From contig CAWHLK010000034.1 in NCBI GenBank assembly GCA_963829965.1, positions 88,820 through 152,819 on the forward strand: DNA of 64,000 bases, in the 5' to 3' direction. The notes under the pieces were generated by a model that was not told the origin of the DNA, made no database searches, and saw only the letters and a program-made list of their open reading frames with translations. The number at the start of each line of letters is the position of its first letter. Within the stretch, counting starts at the first letter, position 1. Origin of the DNA: DASXZH01 sp963829965 (GTDB lineage Bacteria; Armatimonadota; Fimbriimonadia; Fimbriimonadales; Fimbriimonadaceae). The position numbers and the translations under genes were made by a program. Positions 55,268 through 64,000 of the stretch are shown here, piece by piece.

Positions 55268-55498
55268 GACATCGGAAAAGGAACAGTTGTTCTTGCGATT
55301 AGAAGTGAGTTGATTGAAGCATCGATTGCACAGCGGGCGGATGGCCTGATCGTTACTGAAAACGGCGTAAAATGGCCAGCCACCCAATGGATTTGTCAAC
55401 GAATTGCCCAACTTCCGTTACTCGCCGAGAGGATTCTTGAATTGATCGATGGCGAGAAGTATTTCGTTTCACCTAAGGAGCCGTGCTGGATGACATAA
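55268..55498 (+). CDS. 3' part of an unknown gene, truncated on its left
   Basis: Seventy-odd residues in frame to a TAA at 55,496-55,498: SIDIGKGTVVLAIRSELIEA, ...GLIVTENGVKWPATQWICQR, IAQLPLLAERILELIDG, ending KEPCWMT. The 5' part is missing at the junction. It ends within the start of the NACHT gene, so it belongs to the same operon. No domain is recognised; it may be the small first component of the putative system. Confidence 0.5.
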   Translation, partial: DIGKGTVVLAIRSELIEASIAQRADGLIVTENGVKWPATQWICQRIAQLPLLAERILELIDGEKYFVSPKEPCWMT

Positions 55499-57545
55499 AT
55501 GAATCGCCGGAGAAAGTCCTTCGAGAAATCGACGAAATTCCCCGAGAGCTTCTTGGTGCTCTTGATCCAAAACCTGCTGGAGTGACAACGGTGATTTACC
55601 TCACTTCAGACGCAGGAGAGGGGAAAACGACCTTGATAAATCATGCGGCGACACATTAGTTCTTAACTCTACAAGAAGAAGGAAGTTGATTGGCTTTTAC
55701 TTCCTATATCGCTTGGGGGGCTGGACCTTCATGCGGTTTGACGACATAATCGTAGGTACGCTGATGAACCGACTTCGGTTTAATGTACTCTTTTACGATT
55801 CATTCGTAGAACTCGTTCGGCTCGGTGCGATTGTTCCTGCTCTCGATGGATTTGAAGAGATGTTCGTTGAGGGGTCATCAGGTGACGCCATTTCTGCGTT
55901 GGGAAACCTGATGCAGGCGATGCAATCTTCTGGGGCTGCTGTGATTGCGGCAAGAAAAGCCTACTTCCAATTCAAAAACTTACGTGCCCAAACACGACTT
56001 CTTGACTCGATGTCTGTTAATCGGTTTCTTTCTCCCGCATTGGGATTCGCCGTTGGGATGAATCACAGTTCTTGGAGTATGCTCGCAAACGGGAAATTCT
56101 TGATGCTGAAGGAATATACAATCAGGTATCAAATCAACTCACGAAAGAGCACCCACTCCTCACCAGAGCGGTACTTGTTGAGCGACTTCTCGATGTTGCT
56201 CAAAGAGGGCGACGAGCGGCTCAGTCTCCTGGCAAGAAAAAAGCAGACCCGTCCGACTATTTTCGCCAATTCATTGGTTCCATTATCGAACGAGAAGCGA
56301 CAAGGAAATGGATCGACAAATCTGGCGAGCCAGCACATCCGCTGTTACCGTGGAAGAGCACTACGAGCTTTTATCAGAAATTGCTCTTGAAATGTGGACG
56401 ACCGGCACCGACCGGCTGCCACAAGATATCATGACCTATGTCGCAGAGATCTTCGCAGAAAGTCGAAAGAAGAATCGAGTCATTACACAGCAAATAGTTG
56501 AGCGCATAAAGCAGCACGCTCTAATTGTCGCCAGCGACGGCGGGCGTTATGGATTCGATCACGAGGACTTTTATCACTTTTTCCTTGGCGAGGCGATTGG
56601 ACAAGTCATCGGTGCAAAGGACATCGGGCGGCTCAAACGATCGATGTCTCAGGCAGTTTTGCCTCAAGTGGCACAGGAAGCAGCAGCACGTTACGTGTTG
56701 CGAACACGATGTCCCGTCATGACTTTAACAGGATTCTCAACGAAGTATTTGTAGGCGAAAGTCGAATTTCACTGACAAAGGAAAATCTGTGCGGACTTTC
56801 GATCCACGTTTTGGACTTCGTGGGCGAAGGCGGAATCACGATTTCTGATGGAGCATTTCCTGCTAACGCCATCAACGGAAAACGTGTGACGAATGTCGTA
56901 TTTCGACGATGCTATTTTCAAAAGACATTCTTCGTTTCGTTCCCACCTCGAAGGCTGTGTTTTCGAAGACTGTGAAATTGACGGCTTTGAATGCGATGGC
57001 ACCGAAGTAGTTACAAATGTGGTGTTACGTGACTGTCGAGTGATTTCGTTCAGTTCGGCAGCCGATGGGCTGGAGATATGTGCCGGAACGCATTTCAACG
57101 TTGATGCAGCAAGCAGGTTTTCAGGTACACCAAGGAGACACGCAGGAACAGTTGGCTTCGACGAGTCCGGTTGAACCCGATCAGAAAATTCAGATCATGG
57201 GGCGAGTGCTTCGTGCTTTTATACGTTCCACAGGTGTCAACGAAAATACTATTCGCATGCGTCTCGGGCCACAGGCCACGATGTTTCTTGATGAAATGCT
57301 ACCAGAACTTGAACGATACGGAATTTTTGTCTCAGTGCAATTCCGGGGTTCGGGGAGGACAAAAACGCGATAAAGTCGGCACATCGTTTGATCGAGTGGC
57401 AGGAGCAATCGAGGAGTGTCGAGGCAGTTACGAGCAATTTATTCAGCTTCTCTCCAGTAAAAAGGGCTATACCGACATTACAAGGACGAAGCATCTACTG
57501 CCGCTTGCGTCGTTTTCAGTGACAATTTGGGGATCACCCAGATGA
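55483..57545 (+). pseudogene. NACHT-type STAND NTPase with pentapeptide-like and winged-helix C-terminus, multiply frameshifted
   Basis: A protein of about 680 residues recovered over at least six frame changes. It starts LDDINESPEKVLREIDEIPR, possibly from the GTG at 55,483. Walker A is YLTSDAGEGKTTLINHAA (55,596-55,648). A NACHT-like Walker B reads VPALDGFEEMFVEGSSGDAI (near 55,834). Helical parts follow (QFLEYARKREILDAEGIYNQ, LLTRAVLVERLLDVAQRGRR), then a winged-helix-like YGFDHEDFYHFFLGEAIGQV. Beyond is a run like pentapeptide repeats (FKRHSSFRSHLEGCVFEDCE), then a second winged-helix-like region with IMGRVLRAFIRSTGVNENTI and FDRVAGAIEECRGSYEQFIQ. Bacterial NACHT proteins sense phage components and trigger an effector. 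An in-frame TAG falls just after Walker A. Low coverage or real decay could explain the breaks. Confidence 0.65.
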
Positions 57546-57598
57546 CTGGGTTGGGCTTCTGGGCGGAGAACGGATAGGGCTGGAGTAAAGCGACCTAT

Positions 57599-58615
57599 AT
57601 GGACAATCCATTACCGCTACACATCGGCCACCGACGTGTGAATACTCCGTTTGGATCGTTGGGGCACATGAAAATGCTCTTTCGTTTTCTCTGGGATACA
57701 CCTTTCAGCAGTGCTTTCCCCTTTTGCAATGGTTCCTCTACCAAGTCGGAATTCAGGGCATCCATCAAAAAGTTTTTCGCAAGACACAAATTCATTTGCA
57801 ACGATATCGAAGTGGAGATTCTCAAGAAGGAATCACCGACATTGAAATCCACCTGCCGGGATATTTCCACGTTGTAATTGAAGCCAAGGTGGGGCTTGCC
57901 GTGCCCACTGTTGAACAGTGCCAGAAGTATCTGCCTCGCCTTCAGAACACTAACGAACCAAACAGAAGATCGTCGCACTCGTGCAGTCGCCGGACGATTC
58001 ATTCAAGGCCAATTACGTTCAAAGAGACCCAGAGTTGGTTTCAAGGCTCATGTGTTTCAATTGGGCGGAATTCATTCCGCAGTGCATCGGCTTGATGACG
58101 GACAAATCAATCGCACCTGAAACGAAATCGTGGATTCGCTACTTTTATCGTTTCTCGACGAGGAGTACGGAATGAAGGCGTTTTCAACTGAGGTCTGGAT
58201 ACTGCCGATTGACACAACTCCATTATGGCCGAATGGCATGAGCTTTTGGCAAATCCACCAAAGTACAACATCTACTTTGACAGCGTCAGTCCGACTGTGA
58301 GGCCGCTTTACTTCGGATTTCGAGTCGATGGACAGGTGAATGCGATTTACCGAGTCAGCCGAATTGAACAAGCCGTTCGAGTAATTGATTCGGTGCCGGA
58401 ATTGCAAAACGTGGAGCAAGAATGGCCGAAGAAGCCCCACACAATCTGGCACTTCGGACCACCTGTACCACTTGCCAAGCCACTCACAACGGGGGGGCGG
58501 CATGTACAGTCGCAGGGTCCGATTGGACCTCGACCTGCTCCTCACGTGCAAAACCGTTAAAGAAATCGAGCATGAAATGGGAAAACGACGGGAGCAATTG
58601 GGGGTTCAATCGTGA
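57599..58615 (+). pseudogene. PD-(D/E)XK nuclease superfamily protein, frameshifted
   Basis: A protein of about 335 residues recovered over about four frame changes. It starts MDNPLPLHIGHRRVNTPFGS. The nuclease core is complete: the helix Glu in HENALSFSLGYTFQQCFPLL, the Asp in EGITDIEIHLPGYF (57,838-57,840), the E-x-K in HVVIEAKVGLAVPTVEQCQK (57,880-57,888) and a Gln two turns later. The second half has KKIVALVQ-like sequence, WIRYFYRF...EYGMKAFSTEVWI, KYNIYFDSVSPTVRPLYFGF and VPLAKPLTTGGG, then RRVRLDLDLLLTCKTVKEIE, ending GKRREQLGVQS. The end pattern (PLTTGGGMYSRRVR) suggests a recurrent nuclease family near other defence genes. It is probably the effector of the cluster. Confidence 0.65.
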
Positions 58616-58685
58616 GCGGCAGGTCGAATGCAACAAATGAATTCCAGCAATTGAAGCAAGAAATCACCATCGAGGCGAACGAACC

Positions 58686-58865
58686 ATGATTGAAAAAGTT
58701 TCCGGCTCCCGATCGTATCACGCCCTTCTATGAAAAACCCGGGCCCCGGTCAAAAAGATTCTTCTCATCGACGAGGATGGTGCAACGCTCAAACAAAACG
58801 AAACGGAGGTCAAGGCGACCAGGTTTGTCACGGGGACTGGAATGACTCTTATCCACACATGAATG
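58686..58865 (+). pseudogene. Short gene between nuclease and SNF2 helicase
   Basis: A coding-like stretch of about 58 residues in two frames: KKFPAPDRITPFYEKPGP, then VKKILLIDEDGATLKQNETE and VKATRFVTGTGMTLIHT, ending at a TGA that overlaps the next ATG. The AT-rich composition and clean charged pattern support a small real protein. No family is recognised. The alternative is that it is the displaced 5' end of the helicase gene. Confidence 0.35.
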
Positions 58866-61800
58866 AAGTTACAAAGCATGCCTCAGTTGCAACCAGCAGG
58901 TTTTTTCTCAGGACTTGGGTCATACTTTTCTCCCAATAAGTCATGGCACAAGTTCGTTCCCGTAACTTCGCCAAGTGGGAAGGTTCAACTCACTCCGTAT
59001 TTCACAATCGACGGACAGGAAGTGCCGTCTGAGTTGGTCAAAGTAGATGAACATCAGACCATCCTTGGCTACACCGTTGTTCTCACAAGTTATGCAGAAA
59101 TTGTTCACAAAAAGTTGCAGGGAAAGCCACAGGCGTGGGCAAAAGGCAAAGCCGCTACAGTTTTGAAAGAACTTCAAGCTAAAGGAGTTGACGCACGTTC
59201 AAAAAATGGTCGAGTGCAACCTCGCATCGAGAAGGTCAAACCAGAAGTGAATCTGGAGCTTCACGAAGGCGATACTCTTAAAGTTGATTCGGAACTCCAA
59301 ACTGCTGAAGGAGCGATTGTCGATAAACCAACCAGCCTAGACCAACTCATTGCAGACGGAGGCTGGTATGCCGTTGGTGACGATTTAGTGGAAGTTGAAT
59401 TGACAAGAACTCCGCTAGACCAAAGCCTGGTGATTGAGGGTGGAAACGGATGGTTCACTGGAGACGACGTACCTCGACTCATCGATTCCATTGCAGACCA
59501 TCACCCCAAACTTGGAGAGGTCGTAAAAAACGACACATTGAAGGACTGGAAGTCTTCAGTGGTAAGCCCGAGAATCGAGGAAACGTCGACGGCAACGAAG
59601 AATACATTTCGATTTCACCGACATTGGCTTATCCAGGAACGAAAGGTCGGGAATTCGAACAAACGCCGTCAGACCTTGAGACGTTTGCGAACCAAGGCAA
59701 GCAGTTCAAACGCATACCCGCTGGATGGGGTCAAGATTAACTCTGCTGACGTTAAAGGTTTTGGTCGAGCTTACGACGAATTGAAGGACAAGATTGGCTC
59801 ACTCGACGACATCCGAGGTACCAAAATCCCTGAGATTTTGTCTGGGATGGAAAAAACAAAATGGCGTGACCACTCGGTGCTGAGTAGTCCTTGGACGGTC
59901 TACTTTTCAGAGGCAGTCAAAAACGCCCATCGCCTCGTCTATATTTTGGTGAAATGCTGCCAGGTTCAAGATTAACGTCATTGAAAATGGTGGTCGTTCG
60001 CTACTTGAGTTGGACCCGATTTACAATCACGACCGTTTCACAGTCAATCACTCTGAGGTTCAGCAAGCCGACCAAAAGGGTGAAAAATGGATACGTCGAA
60101 AAGGTGCTTGGATTAAGCTGGACCGTGATAAATTCGGTAACATCGAGAAAGGAGCCAATCGGCTCAATCTCCAACGTGGTCCCAACGGATTCACGTTTTC
60201 AGCAACTCAGCGTGACAAAGTTATCGAAGTATTTTCACGTCTCGGTTCGATTGAACATTCATCGGCCTACCTGGACTTTGTTAAGAAGCTAGGCTTTCAA
60301 AAGATTGACCACACTCCTTTGCCAGATGCACTCAAACGGGGAATCGATTTCCGCCCCTATCAGCAACACGGCTTCAACTGGTTGGCATTCCTGCACAAGT
60401 TCGGGTTAAACGGAATTTTAGCGGATGACATGGGGCTTGGAAAAACCCTCCAAACACTATCTGTGATTCATCATTCGATTGAATTATCTGGCTCAAATTA
60501 CCCTTCGTTAATCATCTGCCCCACTTCGGTCATCAACAATTGGGGAGCAGAGGTTAAGAAGTTTTTTCAGAACTCGTTTTCCATTCTTTACACGGGCAGC
60601 AATCGACAGGGAAAACTTGATGACTTGGAACGCCGACTTGCTTTTGCCAAAGTTTCGCTTCGGAATTCGCCCATTGTTATCACGAGCTACAACATCGCAC
60701 GACTGGACCAAGAACAGTTGAGCAAGTTTCCTTGGCTGTACGTCGTTGTTGACGAAGGACATAACATCAGGAATCCGAGTGCGTTACAAACCAAAGCCAT
60801 TAAAACGCTCAATGGTCAACATAAATTGGTTCTAACTGGTACTCCGATACAGAACACGAAGGACGACCTGTGGTCACTCTTCGATTTCGCTATGCCAGGT
60901 TTTCTTGGAACCTTGACGGAATTTAGAACGCTCTATGTCACAGCCAAAAATGTTAATGTATTTCCGGTGAATGACACGGAGAACCCGCTGAAGAAGCGAA
61001 TTAATCCATTCTTGTTGAGGCGACTCAAAAAAACTGTGGCAAGGGAGTTATAGAAGATTTTAAAGAATAGACCTAAAAGTTGAGTAATCCTAACGCCTGG
61101 TCAGGTTCGCTTATACAAAGCGGCAATCGAAAGTCCGCAATACAAACAGATGGTAACCAAAGTTGAAAAAGACGGCATTGGGCGTTCGAATCTTATGATT
61201 CTGGCGACTCTAGCCAAAATGAGAAACATTTGTAACCACCCCATTTGCGATGAAAAGCTTGACTAGAACGAGCCTGTCAATTACGAGAAAGTGAAATGCT
61301 CTGAGTCAGGAAAGCTTGAGGCATTGCAAGAACTGATTGAAGAGATTGTTGATGGCAATGAAGCGGCGAAGGCTGGTGGAAATATTACGGAAATTCATCG
61401 TGCGTTGTTGTTTTCTCAAAGCACCAAAGCTCTGGATATGATTGAGCATTTTTTTAATAAATGGAAAGTCACGACACTCAGACTCGACGGAAAAACGCCA
61501 CAGAACGAGAGGCAGCAGCTTTGTGACGACTTCAATGACGAGAGAAAAGCAATCACCTGTTTTCTAATCAGTACGAAGGCGGGCGGAACTGGTCTGAACC
61601 TCACAGGAGCCGATACGGTCATCTTCTACGACCATGACTGGAACCCAGAACGACCTCCAGGCACAGGACCGAGCACATCGGATTGGTCAAACAAGAAATG
61701 TCACGGTCTACAGACTTGTCTCGAAGGGGACGATTGAGGAGAAGATTCTTGAACGACAAGCGATTAAGCAGAATCTCGCTGACGCTGGAAGTCATCGGAA

Positions 61801-61877
61801 GTGACGTGAACGGTTTCAAAGACCTTACAAAAGAGGAACTGTTGAGCCTGTTCACATTTGATGAAAGTGGAGAGTAG
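58863..61877 (+). pseudogene. SNF2-family helicase, frameshifts and in-frame stops
   Basis: A protein of about 1000 residues recovered over several frame changes. The N-terminal 400 residues (FFSGLGSYFSPNKSWHKFVP, PYFTIDGQEVPSELVKVDEH) are not recognised. The SNF2 core is clear: GIDFRPYQQHGFNWLAFLHK, motif I ILADDMGLGKTLQTLSVIHH (60,416-60,475), SLIICPTSVINNW, motif II YVVVDEGHNIRNP (60,739-60,777), motif III LVLTGTPIQNTKDDLW (60,826-60,873), then LLFSQSTKALDMIEHFF, STKAGGTGLNLTGADTVIFY and, in another frame, motif VI AQDRAHRIGQTRNVTVYRLV and KGTIEEKILERQ. Stops TAG at 61,051, TGA near 61,080 and TAG near 61,264 interrupt the link between the lobes. SNF2 enzymes translocate on double-stranded DNA; in defence systems such as DISARM they act with a nuclease or methylase. 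Confidence 0.75.
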
Positions 61878-62666
61878 ATGGTTATGGGCGTTCGCTTTCT
61901 CCGTACTGTTCTACTGGTCTCGATACGGCCTGTGTTGCTTTATAGAGTTCAAGACGTCTTCTCGCTTGTTTTTGTCATCGGTTAACAACTCCACGACTCG
62001 ACTCTGTTGCTGTGGTCGGACATTTCTCCTGATGGACGTTTTCTGATCTATTTCGCCATGAATGGAAAATGGGAATCGGAAACGAAAGGCTCATGGACGG
62101 CCATTTCAAAAGTTCCGTGGTTGAAGGCGATTGTTTTGCTGGGCAAGGGCGATTGCTGGAGCGGAGGTGGGCTTTTTACGTCTGAAAATAAATACTGGCT
62201 CAATGATGGCTATGGACACAAAGTCCTGAAAACAAATCCCACTGTTCAACGAAACCTGAATTATCGTCCGAAGGAAAATTATGGCGGCGAATGTCCGGGG
62301 GTCTATTACATTCGCTTGCAACGCGACGGGTGGTTGATGAAACCGTTGGTTTCTGATTCTGAATTTACAGTTTTTGAAAAACCGTTATCACATGGTTGGA
62401 TATTGCGAAAATATGCTCACACCCAAGTTGGTGCACCACCTGGCAAAGGCTGCTATTGGGACGAACATGAACTTGAACAAACTGAAGACGGCAAACACAT
62501 TGATGGCACAAAATGGGAATGGGCGGAGGTTGACGGAAAGAAACTGCTATGGGCGCAAGACGGTTGTCTGTTTCGCGCAATTATCAAAAGAAGTGGCATA
62601 GGAGAACCCAAACTTCTCTTTAATTTTAACGACATGAAATTTGAGGCAATTCAAGCGCCTTACTAA
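61878..62666 (+). CDS. Conserved hypothetical (SPDGRF/WTAIS family), broken 5' end
   Basis: From about 61,990 the frame is open to 62,666 with a clearly conserved-looking sequence: LLWSDISPDGRFLIYFAMNG, SWTAISKVPWLKAIVLLGKG, DCWSGGGLFTSENKYWLNDG and YVHTQ-like parts, ending LLFNFNDMKFEAIQAPY. The same frame starts at an ATG at 61,878 (MVMGVRFLRTVLLVS) but meets one TAA near 61,983. I recognise the pattern as a recurrent uncharacterised family in large-genome bacteria but have no name for it. It may be a passenger next to the putative defence genes. It has fewer errors than they do. Confidence 0.55.
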
Positions 62667-62690
62667 CTAATCCGAATACTTTAATTCGAC

Positions 62691-64000
62691 ATGCCCCACA
62701 CGCAACATCCCATCGAAATCCTCCGCTTCAACACCTGCGGGTCCGTTGACGACGGCAAGTCCACGCTCATCGGGCGGCTGCTTTACGATTCCAAGTCGCT
62801 GATGGAGGACCAAATCGAGGCGCTCGAACGCAGCGCCGACATCACCGGCGGCGGCATGATCAATCTCGCCAATCTCACCGACGGCCTGCGCGCCGAACGC
62901 GAACAGGGCATCACGATTGACGTCGCCTACCGCTACTTCGCCACGCCCAAGCGCAAATTCATCGTCGCCGACACGCCGGGCCACGTCCAATACACGCGCA
63001 ACATGGTTTCGGGCGCCTCGACCGCGAACCTTTCCGTCGTGCTCGTGGATGCGCGGCAGGGCGTCATCGAGCAGACGCGGCGGCACACGTTCATCGCGGC
63101 GCTGCTGGGCATTCCGCATCTTGTCATCGCGGTGAACAAAATGGATTTGGTGGACTGGCAGGAAGAACGTTTTCTGGAAATTCGCGACGAGATCGAGGAT
63201 TTCCTGCCCAAGCTCGGCGCGTTTCGCGACGTGAAATTCATCCCGATTAGCGCATTGAACGGCGACAACGTGGTGGAACCCTCCGAGGCCTGCAAATGGT
63301 ATCACGGGGCGACGCTGCTGGAGCATCTGGAAACCGTCCACATCGCCAGCGACCGCAACCTGACCACGCTCCGCTTTCCCGTGCAATGGGTCAACCGCCC
63401 GAACAATCCCACCGACCCGCAATGGCACGACTTCCGCGGCTTGAGCGGCCAGATCGCCAGCGGCGTCATTCGCAAGGGACAGGAAGTGGTCGTGCTGCCC
63501 GCCGGCATCAAGTCACGCGTCGCGAACATCTGGAGTTACGATCACTCGCTCGACGAGGCGTTCTGCCCGCAATCCGTCACCATCTGCCTGGAACACGACA
63601 TTGACATCAGCCGCGGCGACATGCTCGTCGGGCGGGAGAACCTTCCCGGACGCAGTTCGGAATTGCAGGCGCAAGTTTGCTGGATGCACGCGCGGCCGTT
63701 GCAGCCCGGCAAAAAATATTTTCTCAAGCACGCCACGCAAACCGTCCAGGCCATCGTCACCAAACTGGAAAGCCGCGTCAACATGACCACGCTCGAACCG
63801 GAACCCGACCCGGCGGCGCTGGCGATCAACGACATCGGCAGCATCCGCATCAAGACCGCCAAGCCGCTTGTCTTCGACGGCTACAGCACGAACCGCCTGA
63901 CCGGCTCGTTCATTTTGATCGAGCAAGGAACGAACGCCACCGTCGCCGCCGGAATGCTCTCCGCGCCCACCGAGGCCGTCACGCCTGAATACACCGACTT
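62691..64000 (+). CDS. cysN: Sulfate adenylyltransferase large subunit, 3' end outside window
   Basis: At least 436 residues in one clean frame from the ATG at 62,691 to the window edge. CysN is the GTPase subunit that drives ATP sulfurylase in sulfate assimilation. It shows the P-loop TCGSVDDGKSTLIGRLLYDS, the switch region GLRAEREQGITIDVAYRYF, FIVADTPGHVQYTRNMVSGA, GIPHLVIAVNKMDLVDWQ and VKFIPISALNGDNVV, then the beta-barrel domains (RFPVQWVNRPNNPTDPQWHD, FRGLSGQIASGVIRKGQEVV). There is no homopolymer frame error over 1.3 kb, unlike all the flanking DNA. Codon use is strongly GC-rich at the third base, more like Verrucomicrobiota than the left part. A fused CysC domain beyond the edge is possible. 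Confidence 0.93.
   Translation, partial: MPHTQHPIEILRFNTCGSVDDGKSTLIGRLLYDSKSLMEDQIEALERSADITGGGMINLANLTDGLRAEREQGITIDVAYRYFATPKRKFIVADTPGHVQYTRNMVSGASTANLSVVLVDARQGVIEQTRRHTFIAALLGIPHLVIAVNKMDLVDWQEERFLEIRDEIEDFLPKLGAFRDVKFIPISALNGDNVVEPSEACKWYHGATLLEHLETVHIASDRNLTTLRFPVQWVNRPNNPTDPQWHDFRGLSGQIASGVIRKGQEVVVLPAGIKSRVANIWSYDHSLDEAFCPQSVTICLEHDIDISRGDMLVGRENLPGRSSELQAQVCWMHARPLQPGKKYFLKHATQTVQAIVTKLESRVNMTTLEPEPDPAALAINDIGSIRIKTAKPLVFDGYSTNRLTGSFILIEQGTNATVAAGMLSAPTEAVTPEYTD

Noticed and set aside
55240..62690. Transposon or prophage carrying the AT-rich block
   Set aside because: No transposase, integrase, terminal inverted repeat or phage structural gene is recognisable at or within the edges.

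Overview
The window is one contig with three unlike parts. Positions 1 to about 55,260 are moderately GC-rich, gene-dense bacterial DNA. The gene mix suggests Armatimonadota, probably Fimbriimonadales: DUF1501/DUF1800 genes, a Mpa/ARC-like AAA ATPase, an HTTM protein with its partner, glycine-rich PQQ-repeat and stalk-type surface proteins, flagellar rod genes and a KimA-type transporter. This assignment is inference from gene content. Positions about 55,260 to 62,680 are visibly more AT-rich and hold a run of broken genes: a NACHT-type NTPase, a PD-(D/E)XK nuclease, a SNF2 helicase and short companions. From 62,691 to the right edge lies a clean, GC-rich cysN gene whose style is closer to Verrucomicrobiota. 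The left edge of the AT-rich part interrupts a gene just after flgG, so the contig is either a large insertion or an assembly chimera.

Layout. 0.4-4.7 kb: prfB with its programmed +1 frameshift, then a DUF1573 protein overlapped by a multihaem cytochrome. 4.8-9 kb: DnaA-like ATPase, CBS-GGDEF protein, Mpa/ARC-like ATPase. 9.1-14.3 kb: CapD/FlaA1-type sugar epimerase, then a minus-strand trio (membrane protein, DUF1800, DUF1501). 14.4-17.2 kb: MOSC protein, DUF2934/histone-H1-like protein, histidine phosphatase, HDOD protein. 17.3-22.2 kb: a tightly overlapping plus-strand operon (hisN-like, ruvX, mltG, yqeG-gtrA fusion, aroE, sua5). 22.2-25.6 kb on minus: polysaccharide deacetylase, KimA-like K+ transporter, STAS-USP protein. 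25.7-31.4 kb: PQQ protein, dprA, nagA, tRNA-Ile, a lipoprotein and cysE. 31.6-36.8 kb: GH38 alpha-mannosidase, a second DprA-like gene, tdh. 37-41.8 kb: TPR protein, HTTM pair, an unknown gene. 41.8-50.7 kb: response regulator, dxs, nadA, lon, GbsR-type regulator, PilZ-like protein, ferredoxin, HD-GYP protein. 50.9-55.2 kb: stalk protein, repeat-rich spacer, flgF-like, flgG.

Reading-frame quality matters here. About fifteen genes in the left 55 kb are split by a single-base gain or loss, and where the site can be placed it is usually in a short homopolymer. Each time the correct protein resumes in the next frame. This looks like unpolished long-read sequence rather than gene decay, so those loci are annotated as whole genes with a noted frameshift. 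The density of breaks is several-fold higher in the AT-rich part, which also carries in-frame stops. Real decay and low coverage cannot be separated there from the sequence alone.

The most interesting locus is the NACHT NTPase / PD-(D/E)XK nuclease / SNF2 helicase cluster at 55.3-62.7 kb, which has the composition of an antiphage defence system and matches no named system I can identify.
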